NCBI GenBank assembly: GCA_947307295.1
Contig: CAMZIQ010000009.1
Span: 1 to 42,235 of the forward strand
Length of the DNA stretch: 42,235 nucleotides
Direction of reading: 5' to 3'
Source: an uncultured Pseudomonadota bacterium
GTDB taxonomy: Bacteria; Pseudomonadota; Alphaproteobacteria; Rs-D84
The notes beneath the pieces were generated by a model, which did no database searches, was not told where the DNA came from, and saw only the letters and a list, made by a program, of their open reading frames with translations. Within the stretch, counting starts at the first letter, position 1, and every line of letters starts with the position of its first letter. This document shows, piece after piece, positions 33,960 through 42,235 of this stretch. A program made the translations under genes and the position numbers.

Positions 33960-35234
33960 ATGCCAGAAATAGTTCCAATCTTGAACGAAAACCAAATGAA
34001 TGCGTTTAATACCATAGAACGTACACATTCTAATATTTTGATATTGGGTCAGGCTGGTACAGGAAAATCAACATTTGTTCAATATCTTAAATCGGCATCA
34101 AGTAAGCGTATTGTATGTGCATGTCCTACGGCGGTTTCTGCGTTGAATATTGGTGGGCAGACAATACATTCACTTTTTCAAATTCAGCCACGCGATTTTA
34201 TTATGCCTGAATTATTAAAGTTAAAAGCCAAACCGCGTAATATATTAAACGCCACAGATATTTTGGTTATCGATGAAATATCTATGGTTGCGCCAGATTT
34301 GTTGGATGCTATTGATATATTGGCGCGTCAGGCACGACGTAATAATGAAGCTTTTGGTGGAATCCAAGTGGTTGCCATTGGCGATATGTTTCAATTGCCA
34401 CCTGTGATAACCCGCGATAGTGAACAATATTATGAACAAGAATACGGATACAAAAACGCGTATTTTTTTGATTCTAATGTTTATAAACGGGCGGACTTTA
34501 TCAAATATGATTTTAATACGGTATATCGTCAAAGCGATGATGAATTATTACAAAATCTTATAAGATTACGAAATAATGATGTTGATGCGCTGTCGTTTTT
34601 TAATACCTGTCAGATATCAGACGAAGAATGTCGAAAAAATGCCGTGATAATTACGCCTTTTCGCGCTGTTGCGGAACGTATAAATGCAGATAAACTTAAT
34701 CAAATTAACGCACCAGAAGTTATATATAATGGTGTTTTAGATGGTAATTTTAATGAAAACGATGTGCCGGCGCCTATGGAATTAAAATTAAAGCAGGGTG
34801 CTTTGGTTATGTTTGTTAAGAATGGCGATAAATGGCATAATGGTTCTATCGGACGGATTGAACAATTAAACGCACGTGAAATCATAGTACAACTTTTGGA
34901 CGATGATAAACAAGATTTGGTTGTTGTAAAACCTGATAAATGGGAAAAAATAGAATATTCCAGGGATGAAAATGACAGGATTATTGAAAACGAAGTTGGT
35001 TCTTATAAGCAATTTCCGTTAATGTTGGGATATGCAATGACTATTCACAAAGCCCAGGGCAAAACTTTGTCAAAGGTTGTTTTGGATATGTCTCGTGGGG
35101 CTTTTGCGCATGGACAAACTTACGTTGCGTTATCCAGAACAAGACACGCAAGCGATATGCACCTGGTTAAACCTTTATCTCAAAAAGATATTATTTTTGA
35201 TAAAAGAATTTTGGATTTTGTTAACGAACAATAA
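33960..35234 (+). CDS. PIF1/RecD-like ATP-dependent DNA helicase
   Basis: 424 residues. SF1B helicase motifs: Walker A GQAGTGKST, CPTAVSALNIGGQTIHS, Walker B ILVIDEISMV, GDMFQLPPV, VYRQSD, and C-terminal GYAMTIHKAQGKTL...VALSRTR. Bacterial PIF1-like proteins unwind DNA 5-prime to 3-prime and can act on stalled forks or mobile elements; the role here is unknown. The ATG at 33960 is preferred over 33942 because of the promoter spacing. Its 3-prime end overlaps the convergent gene by 14 bases. Confidence 0.88.
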   Translation: MPEIVPILNENQMNAFNTIERTHSNILILGQAGTGKSTFVQYLKSASSKRIVCACPTAVSALNIGGQTIHSLFQIQPRDFIMPELLKLKAKPRNILNATDILVIDEISMVAPDLLDAIDILARQARRNNEAFGGIQVVAIGDMFQLPPVITRDSEQYYEQEYGYKNAYFFDSNVYKRADFIKYDFNTVYRQSDDELLQNLIRLRNNDVDALSFFNTCQISDEECRKNAVIITPFRAVAERINADKLNQINAPEVIYNGVLDGNFNENDVPAPMELKLKQGALVMFVKNGDKWHNGSIGRIEQLNAREIIVQLLDDDKQDLVVVKPDKWEKIEYSRDENDRIIENEVGSYKQFPLMLGYAMTIHKAQGKTLSKVVLDMSRGAFAHGQTYVALSRTRHASDMHLVKPLSQKDIIFDKRILDFVNEQ

Positions 35235-35607
35235 TATGGGCATTACGCATCAATTTTAATGCAGGGCATCTTATATTAGCCGGATGAACATAGTTATATG
35301 TTTCTTTTAACTGTTTTGAAAACATACTTTCAAATACGTGTAAAATTTTTGAAACCGGACCTGTATGGCTGTGGGTATAAAGTGAATAATATAAACGATG
35401 AGAATAAAAATCATTCTTTTTGCCATTAAATAAATATTTTAAATCAGTTTTGTCCAACAAAGTGTAAAAAATAGTTTCCATTTCTTTGGATGTAATAATG
35501 GTGTCAGGGCTGATGAATTTTTTTTGTTCTTCCCAGCCTGGCATTTTAGCAAGTTTATTTTTTGCTATGTCAAAAAGTTGCTTTTCATATATATATCTGC
35601 GAGCCAT
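35221..35607 (-). CDS. Hypothetical protein
   Basis: 128 residues, basic, no signal peptide or membrane helix; segments such as SPDTIITSKEMETIFYTLLDK and YYSLYTHSHTGPVSKI suggest a helical cytoplasmic protein. Not recognised. SD caggt ahead of the ATG. It is transcribed toward, and overlaps by 14 bases, the end of the helicase gene. No relation to rimI downstream is evident beyond strand. Confidence 0.5.
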   Translation of the reverse strand: MARRYIYEKQLFDIAKNKLAKMPGWEEQKKFISPDTIITSKEMETIFYTLLDKTDLKYLFNGKKNDFYSHRLYYSLYTHSHTGPVSKILHVFESMFSKQLKETYNYVHPANIRCPALKLMRNAHIIVR

Positions 35608-35690
35608 AATTTTACCTGTTTTTATATGTTATTTTATACGGGGTATAATACAACAAAAAATATTTTTGTCAATAAATATTTTAGATAAGA

Positions 35691-36077
35691 TTACAACTCT
35701 TTTGACATCAAAATTGCATCCATTCCATCATAGTATTTGGGGCGCAAACCAACCGTTTTAAACCCACAATTTTCATATAACTTTTGCGCAGGGATATTAT
35801 TTGAAGCAACTTCTAGGAATATTTTTTTAACCCCTTGATTTTTGAGATTTTTTTCAATTATTCCAATCATAGCAGAAGCGATTCCTAAACGTCTTTTTTC
35901 GGGGTTTACACCTATCGTAATTACCTCTGCTTCGTCAACTGCGATTCTATACACAATAAAACCATTTTCAGACATAATAATTTCGCATCCCGATTGTTTT
36001 AAATCACGAAAATCATCCGCCGACCAAGGCTTTTTTGGAAAACATTTTTTATGAAGATTTGATAATTTTTGAAACAT
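35691..36077 (-). CDS. rimI: Ribosomal-protein alanine N-acetyltransferase RimI-like
   Basis: A 128-residue GNAT enzyme. Acetyl-CoA loop VNPEKRRLGIASAMIG (R/Q-x-x-G-x-A/G), then EVASNNIPAQKLYENCGF, both typical of RimI. It acetylates the N-terminus of a ribosomal protein such as S18. It directly follows tsaB, with the stop and start overlapping by one base (TAATG), the normal tsaB-rimI arrangement, so the RimI assignment is favoured over another GNAT. Confidence 0.85.
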   Translation of the reverse strand: MFQKLSNLHKKCFPKKPWSADDFRDLKQSGCEIIMSENGFIVYRIAVDEAEVITIGVNPEKRRLGIASAMIGIIEKNLKNQGVKKIFLEVASNNIPAQKLYENCGFKTVGLRPKYYDGMDAILMSKEL

Positions 36078-36607
36078 TACTTTTCCGCATAACTTGGTCG
36101 CAGATACATCGGTATCGCAGGTTGTAAATCGCCAGTTTTAATTTTGTTTTCAACTATGTTTTTGGCGAACATTAAATTGTATGGTTTGTGTCCAACAGTC
36201 ATTGGGCATTTCATTTGTTCTGTTTCAATTTCATCGATTGTCATTGTGCATGGTTCGTGTAATGGGGACGCCACAAAGAAATCACCACGTCCAGAATCAA
36301 TCGCTACAAAAGCACCTGGGGTTTCATAAAGATACAATTCAAAAAGATTTACAGGCACAACAGGTATGTTTAACCCGATTCCTAAACCCTTGGCATATGC
36401 TATGCCCATACGAATCCCGGTAAAACTGCCCGGACCAACAATAACACCAACTGCCGTTAAATCAGACATTTTTATGTTGTTTTTTGTCATAAAATCCATC
36501 ACAGCAACGGGCAGGGCGATTGCCTGTTTTTCTGCATCCATGTGCATGAATTTATCATCTAAAACTAAATCTATACCGTTTCCAGAAGTGTTTATTATTA
36601 AAATCAT
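36077..36607 (-). CDS. tsaB: tRNA threonylcarbamoyladenosine biosynthesis protein TsaB
   Basis: A 176-residue ASKHA-fold protein, partner of TsaD in t6A37 synthesis. ILIINTSGNGIDLVL at the N-terminus and the signature GPGSFTGIRMGIAYAKGLG are clear. The ATG at 36607 has SD aaaggtga; the longer in-frame extension to 36769 would overlap the Lon-like gene and is rejected. It is shorter than E. coli TsaB (231), missing part of the C-terminal lobe. Eleven bases separate it from the truncated Lon gene. Confidence 0.9.
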   Translation of the reverse strand: MILIINTSGNGIDLVLDDKFMHMDAEKQAIALPVAVMDFMTKNNIKMSDLTAVGVIVGPGSFTGIRMGIAYAKGLGIGLNIPVVPVNLFELYLYETPGAFVAIDSGRGDFFVASPLHEPCTMTIDEIETEQMKCPMTVGHKPYNLMFAKNIVENKIKTGDLQPAIPMYLRPSYAEK

Positions 36608-36617
36608 AATGTCACCT

Positions 36618-38378
36618 TTATAAGCGTGCGCTGAATCCGATTTTGTTGGACATATTAGCGTTTTGATGGACAGATAACAATTCATCAATTTTATCAATAG
36701 TGAATTCAGTTTTGACGTCTGTGCCATCGTTTTGTAATAAACTGCGTCGCAAAATAGCAGCGATTTCACGTTGTAATTCGCGAACCCCTTGTTCGCTGGT
36801 GTAATTGCGTATAATGTGTTTTATTCCATCATCAGATATATCGATATTATTAACGTCCCAACCAGTATCATTTGCAGCGCGGTTTATCAAATGTTCACGA
36901 GCAATTTGCAGTTTTTCTTGTTCGCTGTATCCAGGAATTTCAATAATTTCCATACGATCTTTTAACGCCGAAGACATATTTAATGAATTAGATGTTGCGA
37001 TGAATAATACGTTGGATAAATCAAAATCAACTTCTAAATAATGGTCACGGAAAGATTTATTCTGTTCAGGGTCTAGTATTTCCAACAGTGCAGATTCTGG
37101 GTCTCCACGCCAATCGCGTCCCATTTTGTCTATTTCATCTAAAACTATCACAGGGTTATTAGATTTGCATCTTTTAAGTGCATCCATAATGCGACCACAT
37201 TGTGCGCCAATATAAGTTTTTCTGTGACCGCGGAAATGTGCTTCATCAGAAATTCCACCCAAAGATATTCTGCAGTATTTACGTTCCAATGCGTTTGCGA
37301 TAGATTTGCAAAGCGAAGTTTTTCCAACACCGGGTGCGCCAACAAAACATAAAATGCTTCCGCTGTTTTTACCTGTCTTTTTCATTACGGCAATATGTTC
37401 CAGTATACGTTCTTTTACCGGCGTCATACCAGAATGTTCATAATCTAAAGTTGAACGAGCTTTTTGTAAATCAATTGGTGCGTTATCAGATTTACCCCAT
37501 GGCATCGCTAAAAGTTCTTCTAAATACGTTTTTAACAAAGCACCTTCTTGTGACATTGGGGACATAGCCCGCATGCGTTTGAATTCAGACATAGCTTTTT
37601 CTTTCGCATCCGCTGGCATAGCAGATTTTTCAATTTGCTTACGCATGCTGGTGGTATCCATTTCGCTTCCGTCGTCTTCGCCCATTTCCTTTTGTATAGC
37701 GCGCATTTTTTCCTGTAATATAGCCTGTCTTTGACCATTTTCCATTTGATTGCGTACACGACGATTTATGTTTGCTTCTATCTTTTCAGCTTCGATAGAT
37801 ACGGTTATTTGTTCCAACAAAGCCACCAGTTTTTCATACCACGTCCGCATTTTTAAAATATTAACAGCTGTATCAGTATCAACGTTTATCATCTGAATTA
37901 CAGAGTCTACAAACGCAGGCATAGGATAATTTTGAATAATGGCATTAATTTTATCTATCTTGATTTTTTTATACATGGACAAAGTTTGCAAAGAATTGGC
38001 GATTTTATCACGCAAAGTCAAAGTTTGTTCAAAGCCTGAATCATCTAATATTTCTATGGGTGATATATCCCCAGAAAATACGCCATTATTTATTTCTATG
38101 TTAGATAAATCAACAACGTTAGTTGTTTTTATAATTGTGTGTATAGTACCGTCAGGCATATGTAAAAGTTGTGCAATATCGCCGATTGTTCCAGTTGTAA
38201 AAATATCATCTGTTGTGGATGGGTAAGACCAACTGTGTTGCGGACACAAAATTATTCTTTGGTTTTGTTTTGTTGCTGCTTCTAAACAAGCAATAGACCT
38301 TGGGGTATCAACATACACCGGCACCGTCAGGCCCGGATGTACGATTAAATCATGCACAGGTAAAATGTATTCTTTCAT
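36618..38378 (-). CDS. Lon-like AAA+ ATPase lacking the protease domain
   Basis: 586 residues, against ~780-820 for Lon. The N-terminal Lon substrate domain (LPVHDLIVHPGLTVPVYV), coiled-coil segment (EKMRAIQKEMGEDDG) and complete AAA+ module are present: Walker A GAPGVGKTS, Walker B VIVLDEIDKMG, sensor 1 VLFIATSN and sensor 2 GVREL. The frame then ends (NKIGFSARL, stop) exactly where the Ser-Lys protease domain should begin; the PKDGPSAG active-site motif is nowhere in the following sequence, which is tsaB. No frameshift explains it. It may be an unfoldase or regulator rather than a protease, or another full Lon exists elsewhere. Confidence 0.85.
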   Translation of the reverse strand: MKEYILPVHDLIVHPGLTVPVYVDTPRSIACLEAATKQNQRIILCPQHSWSYPSTTDDIFTTGTIGDIAQLLHMPDGTIHTIIKTTNVVDLSNIEINNGVFSGDISPIEILDDSGFEQTLTLRDKIANSLQTLSMYKKIKIDKINAIIQNYPMPAFVDSVIQMINVDTDTAVNILKMRTWYEKLVALLEQITVSIEAEKIEANINRRVRNQMENGQRQAILQEKMRAIQKEMGEDDGSEMDTTSMRKQIEKSAMPADAKEKAMSEFKRMRAMSPMSQEGALLKTYLEELLAMPWGKSDNAPIDLQKARSTLDYEHSGMTPVKERILEHIAVMKKTGKNSGSILCFVGAPGVGKTSLCKSIANALERKYCRISLGGISDEAHFRGHRKTYIGAQCGRIMDALKRCKSNNPVIVLDEIDKMGRDWRGDPESALLEILDPEQNKSFRDHYLEVDFDLSNVLFIATSNSLNMSSALKDRMEIIEIPGYSEQEKLQIAREHLINRAANDTGWDVNNIDISDDGIKHIIRNYTSEQGVRELQREIAAILRRSLLQNDGTDVKTEFTIDKIDELLSVHQNANMSNKIGFSARL

Positions 38379-38420
38379 AGCTCTTTAAATATAGAATATT
38401 TTACAGGATTTGCAAGTTAT

Positions 38421-38447
38421 AAAAAAATCCCCGATTTTTCGGAGATT
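38421..38447 (-). terminator. Terminator after the small membrane protein gene
   Basis: A stem of eight positions with one mismatch (aatccccg / cggagatt) with loop, followed on the minus strand by seven T. Confidence 0.7.
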
Positions 38448-38478
38448 TTAATTTTTTTATTTTATGTCATATCACTTT

Positions 38479-38712
38479 TTAGCGACGGCGAAAACCGTTA
38501 TTGTGTGCAGACACATTGCTGCTGCTTGATCTTTTGGATAAATAACGTGCAGCAATCAAAACCAACCATTCAACTGCTAACAAAGCCAAACCTATAACTT
38601 GTTCTTGGCAATTTTCCAAATATGCTAACACATAAACAAATTGAGCAATATAAGACAAATACAAAACGCCAAAGACGCCTGTGAAGAATATTTTTTTAAT
38701 TTTTCCAAACAT
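38479..38712 (-). CDS. Small inner-membrane protein
   Basis: 77 residues with two hydrophobic helices (FTGVFGVLYLSYIAQFVYVLAYL and VIGLALLAVEWLVLIAARYL) separated by a short ENCQEQ loop, and a Ser/Arg-rich tail. SD aaaaggaac. Family not recognised. It lies directly downstream of ssrA with no terminator in between, so it may be read from the ssrA promoter; a terminator follows it. Confidence 0.6.
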   Translation of the reverse strand: MFGKIKKIFFTGVFGVLYLSYIAQFVYVLAYLENCQEQVIGLALLAVEWLVLIAARYLSKRSSSSNVSAHNNGFRRR

Positions 38713-38744
38713 TTTTTGTTCCTTTTATTATTTATATTTCTTAT

Positions 38745-39057
38745 GTCGGGTTTCTGGTGCCAGGTACCCGACGACCCCGCAAAAGCTATAACGAAATACC
38801 CTAACAATCGCCAAAGTATTTCAAACGCTTAAATTAAGCAGCCATTGCAAGGCAAACGTTGTCGTTTGCAGCGATTCTATCGCCATTCAGTTTTTAGTTT
38901 GTTTATAACGGAACAACCCGGATTCAATCGATTTGCCTTTACTTCGCCTGTCGAAACTATGTCAGCCCCATAATATTGGTGGAGCTGTGGGGTACCGCCC
39001 CCCAGTCCAAAACGATTATTCTGCAACGAGTTCAGAATCATCATCACTTTCGTGACA
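38745..39057 (-). ncRNA. ssrA: tmRNA, circularly permuted (two-piece) gene
   Basis: On the minus strand the acceptor half comes first and ends in the T arm TGGGG-GGCGGTA-CCCCA plus CAGCTCCACCA (CCA end at 38977). Seven bases later the 5-prime half begins at 38969 with GGGGCTGACATAGTTTCGACAGG, the universal tmRNA start. GGGGCTG pairs with CAGCTCC over 7 bp including G3-U70. The tag reading frame at 38869-38834 encodes ANDNVCLAMAA then TAA, with the resume GCA codon. A 7-bp stem GTCGGGT/ACCCGAC (38745-38772) closes the 3-prime end. This permuted form is typical of Alphaproteobacteria. The tag has an unusual internal Cys. Outer ends approximate. Confidence 0.93.
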
Positions 39058-39063
39058 GGATAT

Positions 39064-39092
39064 ATTATAAATATTCTTACTGGAAATTGCAA
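39064..39092 (-). promoter_or_regulatory. ssrA promoter
   Basis: On the minus strand TTGCAA (39092-39087), 17 bases, TATAAT (39069-39064). Start near 39057. The divergent obgE has its own TATAAT at 39103-39108 with a poor -35. Confidence 0.75.
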
Positions 39093-39123
39093 GTTTTTAA
39101 GTTATAATGAATCCAAAGGTTAA

Positions 39124-40131
<1,008 letters not shown>

Positions 40132-40142
40132 AGGGGTAAGAT

Positions 40143-40694
40143 ATGATGAAAACAATGCGTCCAAAAAACCCAATTTCTGATTTTTGGAAATCACCAAAAG
40201 ACGGGCACAAATTGACACTAGAAGAAGCAACAGCACTTTTTATCGTAGAATTTTTAAAAGACCTGGATAATGGCGGTTTTGCTGTGGATGAAAAAAAGAA
40301 CAAAATACCATTGGGCGAAGAAGGTGCAGAACATTATAACGTTGACAAAGTTGGTGGCAAATGGTGCATACAAAGGAAAATACCACAAAAAATTACTCAT
40401 GTTCGCGATAGAGATTTTATTTTAATGAAAAAATTAGATCGCCAAGAAAACACATTGTTTGAATTTTATAATGCAAAAATTGTAGGATATAATTGCTATG
40501 GCCCATTTGTCATAAACGGTCCAGAAACAGACTATGTTGTGGCAAAATATGATACAGACAAAGAAAAATATTGGGGATACGGTAAAACTTTAGAAGATGC
40601 GCGTGCATATTTGGGGTTAAAACTTTTTGATGAATTCAAAGATGTTATACATGCCATCGCGTGCAAAAAAACTAAAACTGAAATTAGAAAATAA
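40143..40694 (+). CDS. Hypothetical protein downstream of obgE
   Basis: 183 residues, soluble, no signal peptide or membrane segment. Segments include LTLEEATALFIVEFLKDLDNGGFAVDE near the start and YVVAKYDTDKEKYWGYGKTLEDARAYLGLKL near the end. Not recognised. ATGs at 40143 and 40146 are both possible; SD aaggggt. It begins 12 bases after obgE and is probably cotranscribed. No terminator separates it clearly from rubrerythrin, which has its own SD. Confidence 0.55.
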   Translation: MMKTMRPKNPISDFWKSPKDGHKLTLEEATALFIVEFLKDLDNGGFAVDEKKNKIPLGEEGAEHYNVDKVGGKWCIQRKIPQKITHVRDRDFILMKKLDRQENTLFEFYNAKIVGYNCYGPFVINGPETDYVVAKYDTDKEKYWGYGKTLEDARAYLGLKLFDEFKDVIHAIACKKTKTEIRK

Positions 40695-40758
40695 GTTTTG
40701 ATTTTTTTGAATATTTCTGTTAGTATTTTGGATGTGATTAACCTAAGGAGAAATAATT

Positions 40759-41379
40759 ATGGTATCATTAAAAGGAACTCAAACAGAAAAAAATTTATTA
40801 ATCGCATTTGCCGGTGAATCTCAGGCTCGCAATCGCTATACTTTCTTTGCTTCTGCGGCTAAAAAAGATGGCTATGAAGCAATCGCAAAGATATTTGAAG
40901 AAACAGCTGCCCAAGAAAAAGAACACGCAGAACGCCTGTTTAAATATCTGGAAGGGGGCGAAGTAGAAATTACTGCTGCCTTTCCAGCTGGTAAAATTGG
41001 CGATACTTTGGAAAATTTAAAAGCGGCTGCATTTGGTGAACACGAAGAAAATACAGATATGTATCCACGGTTTGCTCAAATCGCTGCCCAAGAAGGTTTT
41101 ACTGCTATCGCAGAAGTATTGAAAAACATTGGTTATGCAGAACGTTATCATGAATCAAGATTTCGTGCCTTGGCAGAAGCTATCGAAAACGGAACAATAT
41201 TCAAATCTGATAAAATTGTAATGTGGCGCTGCACAAATTGCGGAAATTGGCACATTGGCAAAGAAGCACCAAAGGTTTGCCCAGCATGCTTGCATACCCA
41301 GGGTTATTTTATCAGCGAAGGTGTGATATCTCGCTGTGATACTAACGAAGGTTTCTGTGAATATGCAAACAAAGACTAA
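40759..41379 (+). CDS. Rubrerythrin
   Basis: A 206-residue peroxide-reducing protein of microaerobic and anaerobic cells. N-terminal ferritin-like di-iron four-helix bundle with the glutamates of FAGESQARNRY, FEETAAQEKEHAERL and the second EH pair (YAERYHESRF), followed by a C-terminal rubredoxin-like Cys4 site (CTNCGNWH ... CPACLH). The presence suggests a low-oxygen lifestyle. SD aaggag. Complete. Confidence 0.93.
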   Translation: MVSLKGTQTEKNLLIAFAGESQARNRYTFFASAAKKDGYEAIAKIFEETAAQEKEHAERLFKYLEGGEVEITAAFPAGKIGDTLENLKAAAFGEHEENTDMYPRFAQIAAQEGFTAIAEVLKNIGYAERYHESRFRALAEAIENGTIFKSDKIVMWRCTNCGNWHIGKEAPKVCPACLHTQGYFISEGVISRCDTNEGFCEYANKD

Positions 41380-41494
41380 GGAATGTGCGCAAACAAAACC
41401 GATGACGATTGCCGAATTGGCAGAATTTTTGGTTGATAGAGATTTGCGTAAAATTCAAAAGTTAAAACAAGAAATAAAAGTTTGGTTAAAATAA
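41363..41494 (+). CDS. Small ORF overlapping the rubrerythrin end
   Basis: A 43-residue frame (MQTKTKECAQTKPMTIAELAEFLVDRD...) that overlaps the rubrerythrin gene by 17 bases in another frame and ends just before a terminator at 41497. The AELAEFL-x-x-RDLRKIQKLKQEIKVWLK stretch is a good amphipathic helix. The tight placement between gene and terminator supports it being real, but there is no known family and no clear SD. Confidence 0.4.
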   Translation: MQTKTKECAQTKPMTIAELAEFLVDRDLRKIQKLKQEIKVWLK

Positions 41495-41496
41495 AC

Positions 41497-41519
41497 ACCG
41501 CCCATATGGGCGGTTTTTT
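41497..41519 (+). terminator. Terminator after rubrerythrin/small ORF
   Basis: Hairpin accgccc-atat-gggcggt and six T. Confidence 0.85.
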
Positions 41520-41531
41520 GAACCCCCTCCT

Positions 41532-41688
41532 GCTACGCGAACTCCCCCATACTGGGGGAGAATTAAAGTGATGGGCTACGCGAACTCCCCTATACTGGGG
41601 GACAAGTGTCGCAGTCTAAATTCCCCCTTTGGAGGGGGAGAACCGGCTCTCAAGTGTCGCAGTCTAAATTCCCCCTTTGGAGGGGGAG
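41532..41688. repeat. Tandem GC-rich repeats
   Basis: Two copies of a ~28-base unit (gctacgcgaactccccYata + ctggggga; 41532-41560 and 41575-41602), then two exact 38-base copies (41603-41640 and 41651-41688) that contain the palindrome attccccctttggaggggga. The whole interval 41520-41720 is intergenic repeat DNA with no gene. Confidence 0.8.
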
Positions 41689-41721
41689 GGCCTGCAAGGC
41701 GGGGGAGGTGGTCTTTATTTG

Positions 41722-42057
41722 TGTCATGCTGAGCGAGTGTTAACGAGCGTGAGCATCCATCCGCCTTTGCCAAGGCTACGGCGCGACTTCGGGTAAATCA
41801 AACACACACTATGTCATGCTGAGCGAGTGTTAACGAGCGTGAGCATCCAGGTGAATAAAAAAAGTAGTTTTGCGGAACGCAAAACACATAATAAGACCTG
41901 GATTGCCACGAACGGACAACGACAGACGCAAAGCTTACTGTCGATTGTCCATTCTCGCAATGACACAGCGACGCATCTTCGCTTGCTGGCGCAATCTCGC
42001 TGTAGCGTAAGCGAAAGCGGATGGATTGCCACAGTCGCTTTAGCTTCTTTGCAATGA
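41722..42057. repeat. MITE/REP-like palindromic elements
   Basis: Two exact 38-base copies of gtcatgctgagcg...gagcatcca (41722-41759 and 41812-41849). Each is followed by downstream ggattgccac (near 41902 and 42023) and a gcaatgaca end (41959 and 42050). The left end GTCAT and right end ATGAC form short terminal inverted repeats, as in small non-autonomous elements. No gene is supported here. Confidence 0.65.
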
Positions 42058-42146
42058 CAAGCAAGACCAAGAATATAAAATAAATAACTTTTATTTCGTA
42101 TGAAAATATGGTACAATATTCCCATAAAGAAAAAGGAAGAAAAACT

Positions 42147-42235
<89 letters not shown>

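Noticed and set aside
36608..36769. N-terminal extension of tsaB
   Set aside because: It overlaps the Lon-like gene; the ATG at 36607 has a good SD and the normal TsaB N-terminus.
38877..39092. Reading frame over the tmRNA gene
   Set aside because: The sequence is fully explained as the permuted tmRNA.

Overview
The window looks like a piece of the chromosome of an AT-rich alphaproteobacterium, probably host-associated. The main evidence is a circularly permuted, two-piece tmRNA gene near 39 kb (acceptor half before the 5-prime half, tag ANDNVCLAMAA), an HTH protein of the kind found in alphaproteobacterial S24 repressors, the gene run frr-uppS-cdsA-rseP-bamA, and a small VirB7/VirB8/VirB8-like group as in dispersed type IV secretion systems. 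Many genes have good sigma70-like promoters, and several appear to be translated from leaderless mRNAs.

Layout. 1-480: C-terminal end of a cysteine-rich surface protein. 600-960: a probable minus-strand small RNA with C/U-rich loops. 970-2340: two small DNA-binding proteins and biotin ligase birA. 2341-14350: a compact podovirus-derived locus with a strong promoter and two immediate terminators, endolysin, holin, scaffold, a histone H1-like protein, major capsid protein, a small capsid-associated protein, two tail tubular/connector proteins, a coiled-coil protein, terminase and portal. No integrase, RNA polymerase, tail fibre or att site was seen. The large terminase gene is split at the linker between its ATPase and nuclease domains. 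Between the halves lies a 3.3 kb minus-strand cassette: an unknown protein, a tandem-HTH repressor-like protein and a full-length dnaB replicative helicase. This is the most striking structure in the window.

14660-23300 (minus strand): yraN, a secreted protein, two VirB8-like proteins, a VirB7-like lipoprotein, bamA, two paralogous small proteins, rseP, cdsA, uppS and frr. 23348-23890: tRNA-Ala and tRNA-His with their promoter and terminator, then a block of repeats partly derived from the tRNA-His T arm. 23960-31640 (plus): SIMPL protein, ligA, a class A penicillin-binding protein, a YbhN-like membrane protein and ribonuclease E/G. 31665-33870 (minus): a HI0933-type flavoprotein, a hypothetical gene with a long structured leader, and a CAU-anticodon tRNA. 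33960-38712: a PIF1/RecD-like helicase, then on the minus strand a hypothetical, rimI, tsaB, a Lon homologue that lacks the whole protease domain, and a small membrane protein. 38745-39092: ssrA. 39127-41494: obgE, a hypothetical, rubrerythrin and a 43-codon ORF. 41500-42235: a cluster of palindromic repeats, then the start of an ORF carrying an (AC)18 tract, a candidate phase-variable gene cut off by the window end.

The phage-derived locus has capsid, neck, packaging and lysis functions but nothing for replication or integration, and its reading frames are intact. It could be a prophage remnant or a domesticated particle (gene-transfer-agent-like) whose terminase is now either two-part or interrupted. 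The sequence alone cannot decide between these.
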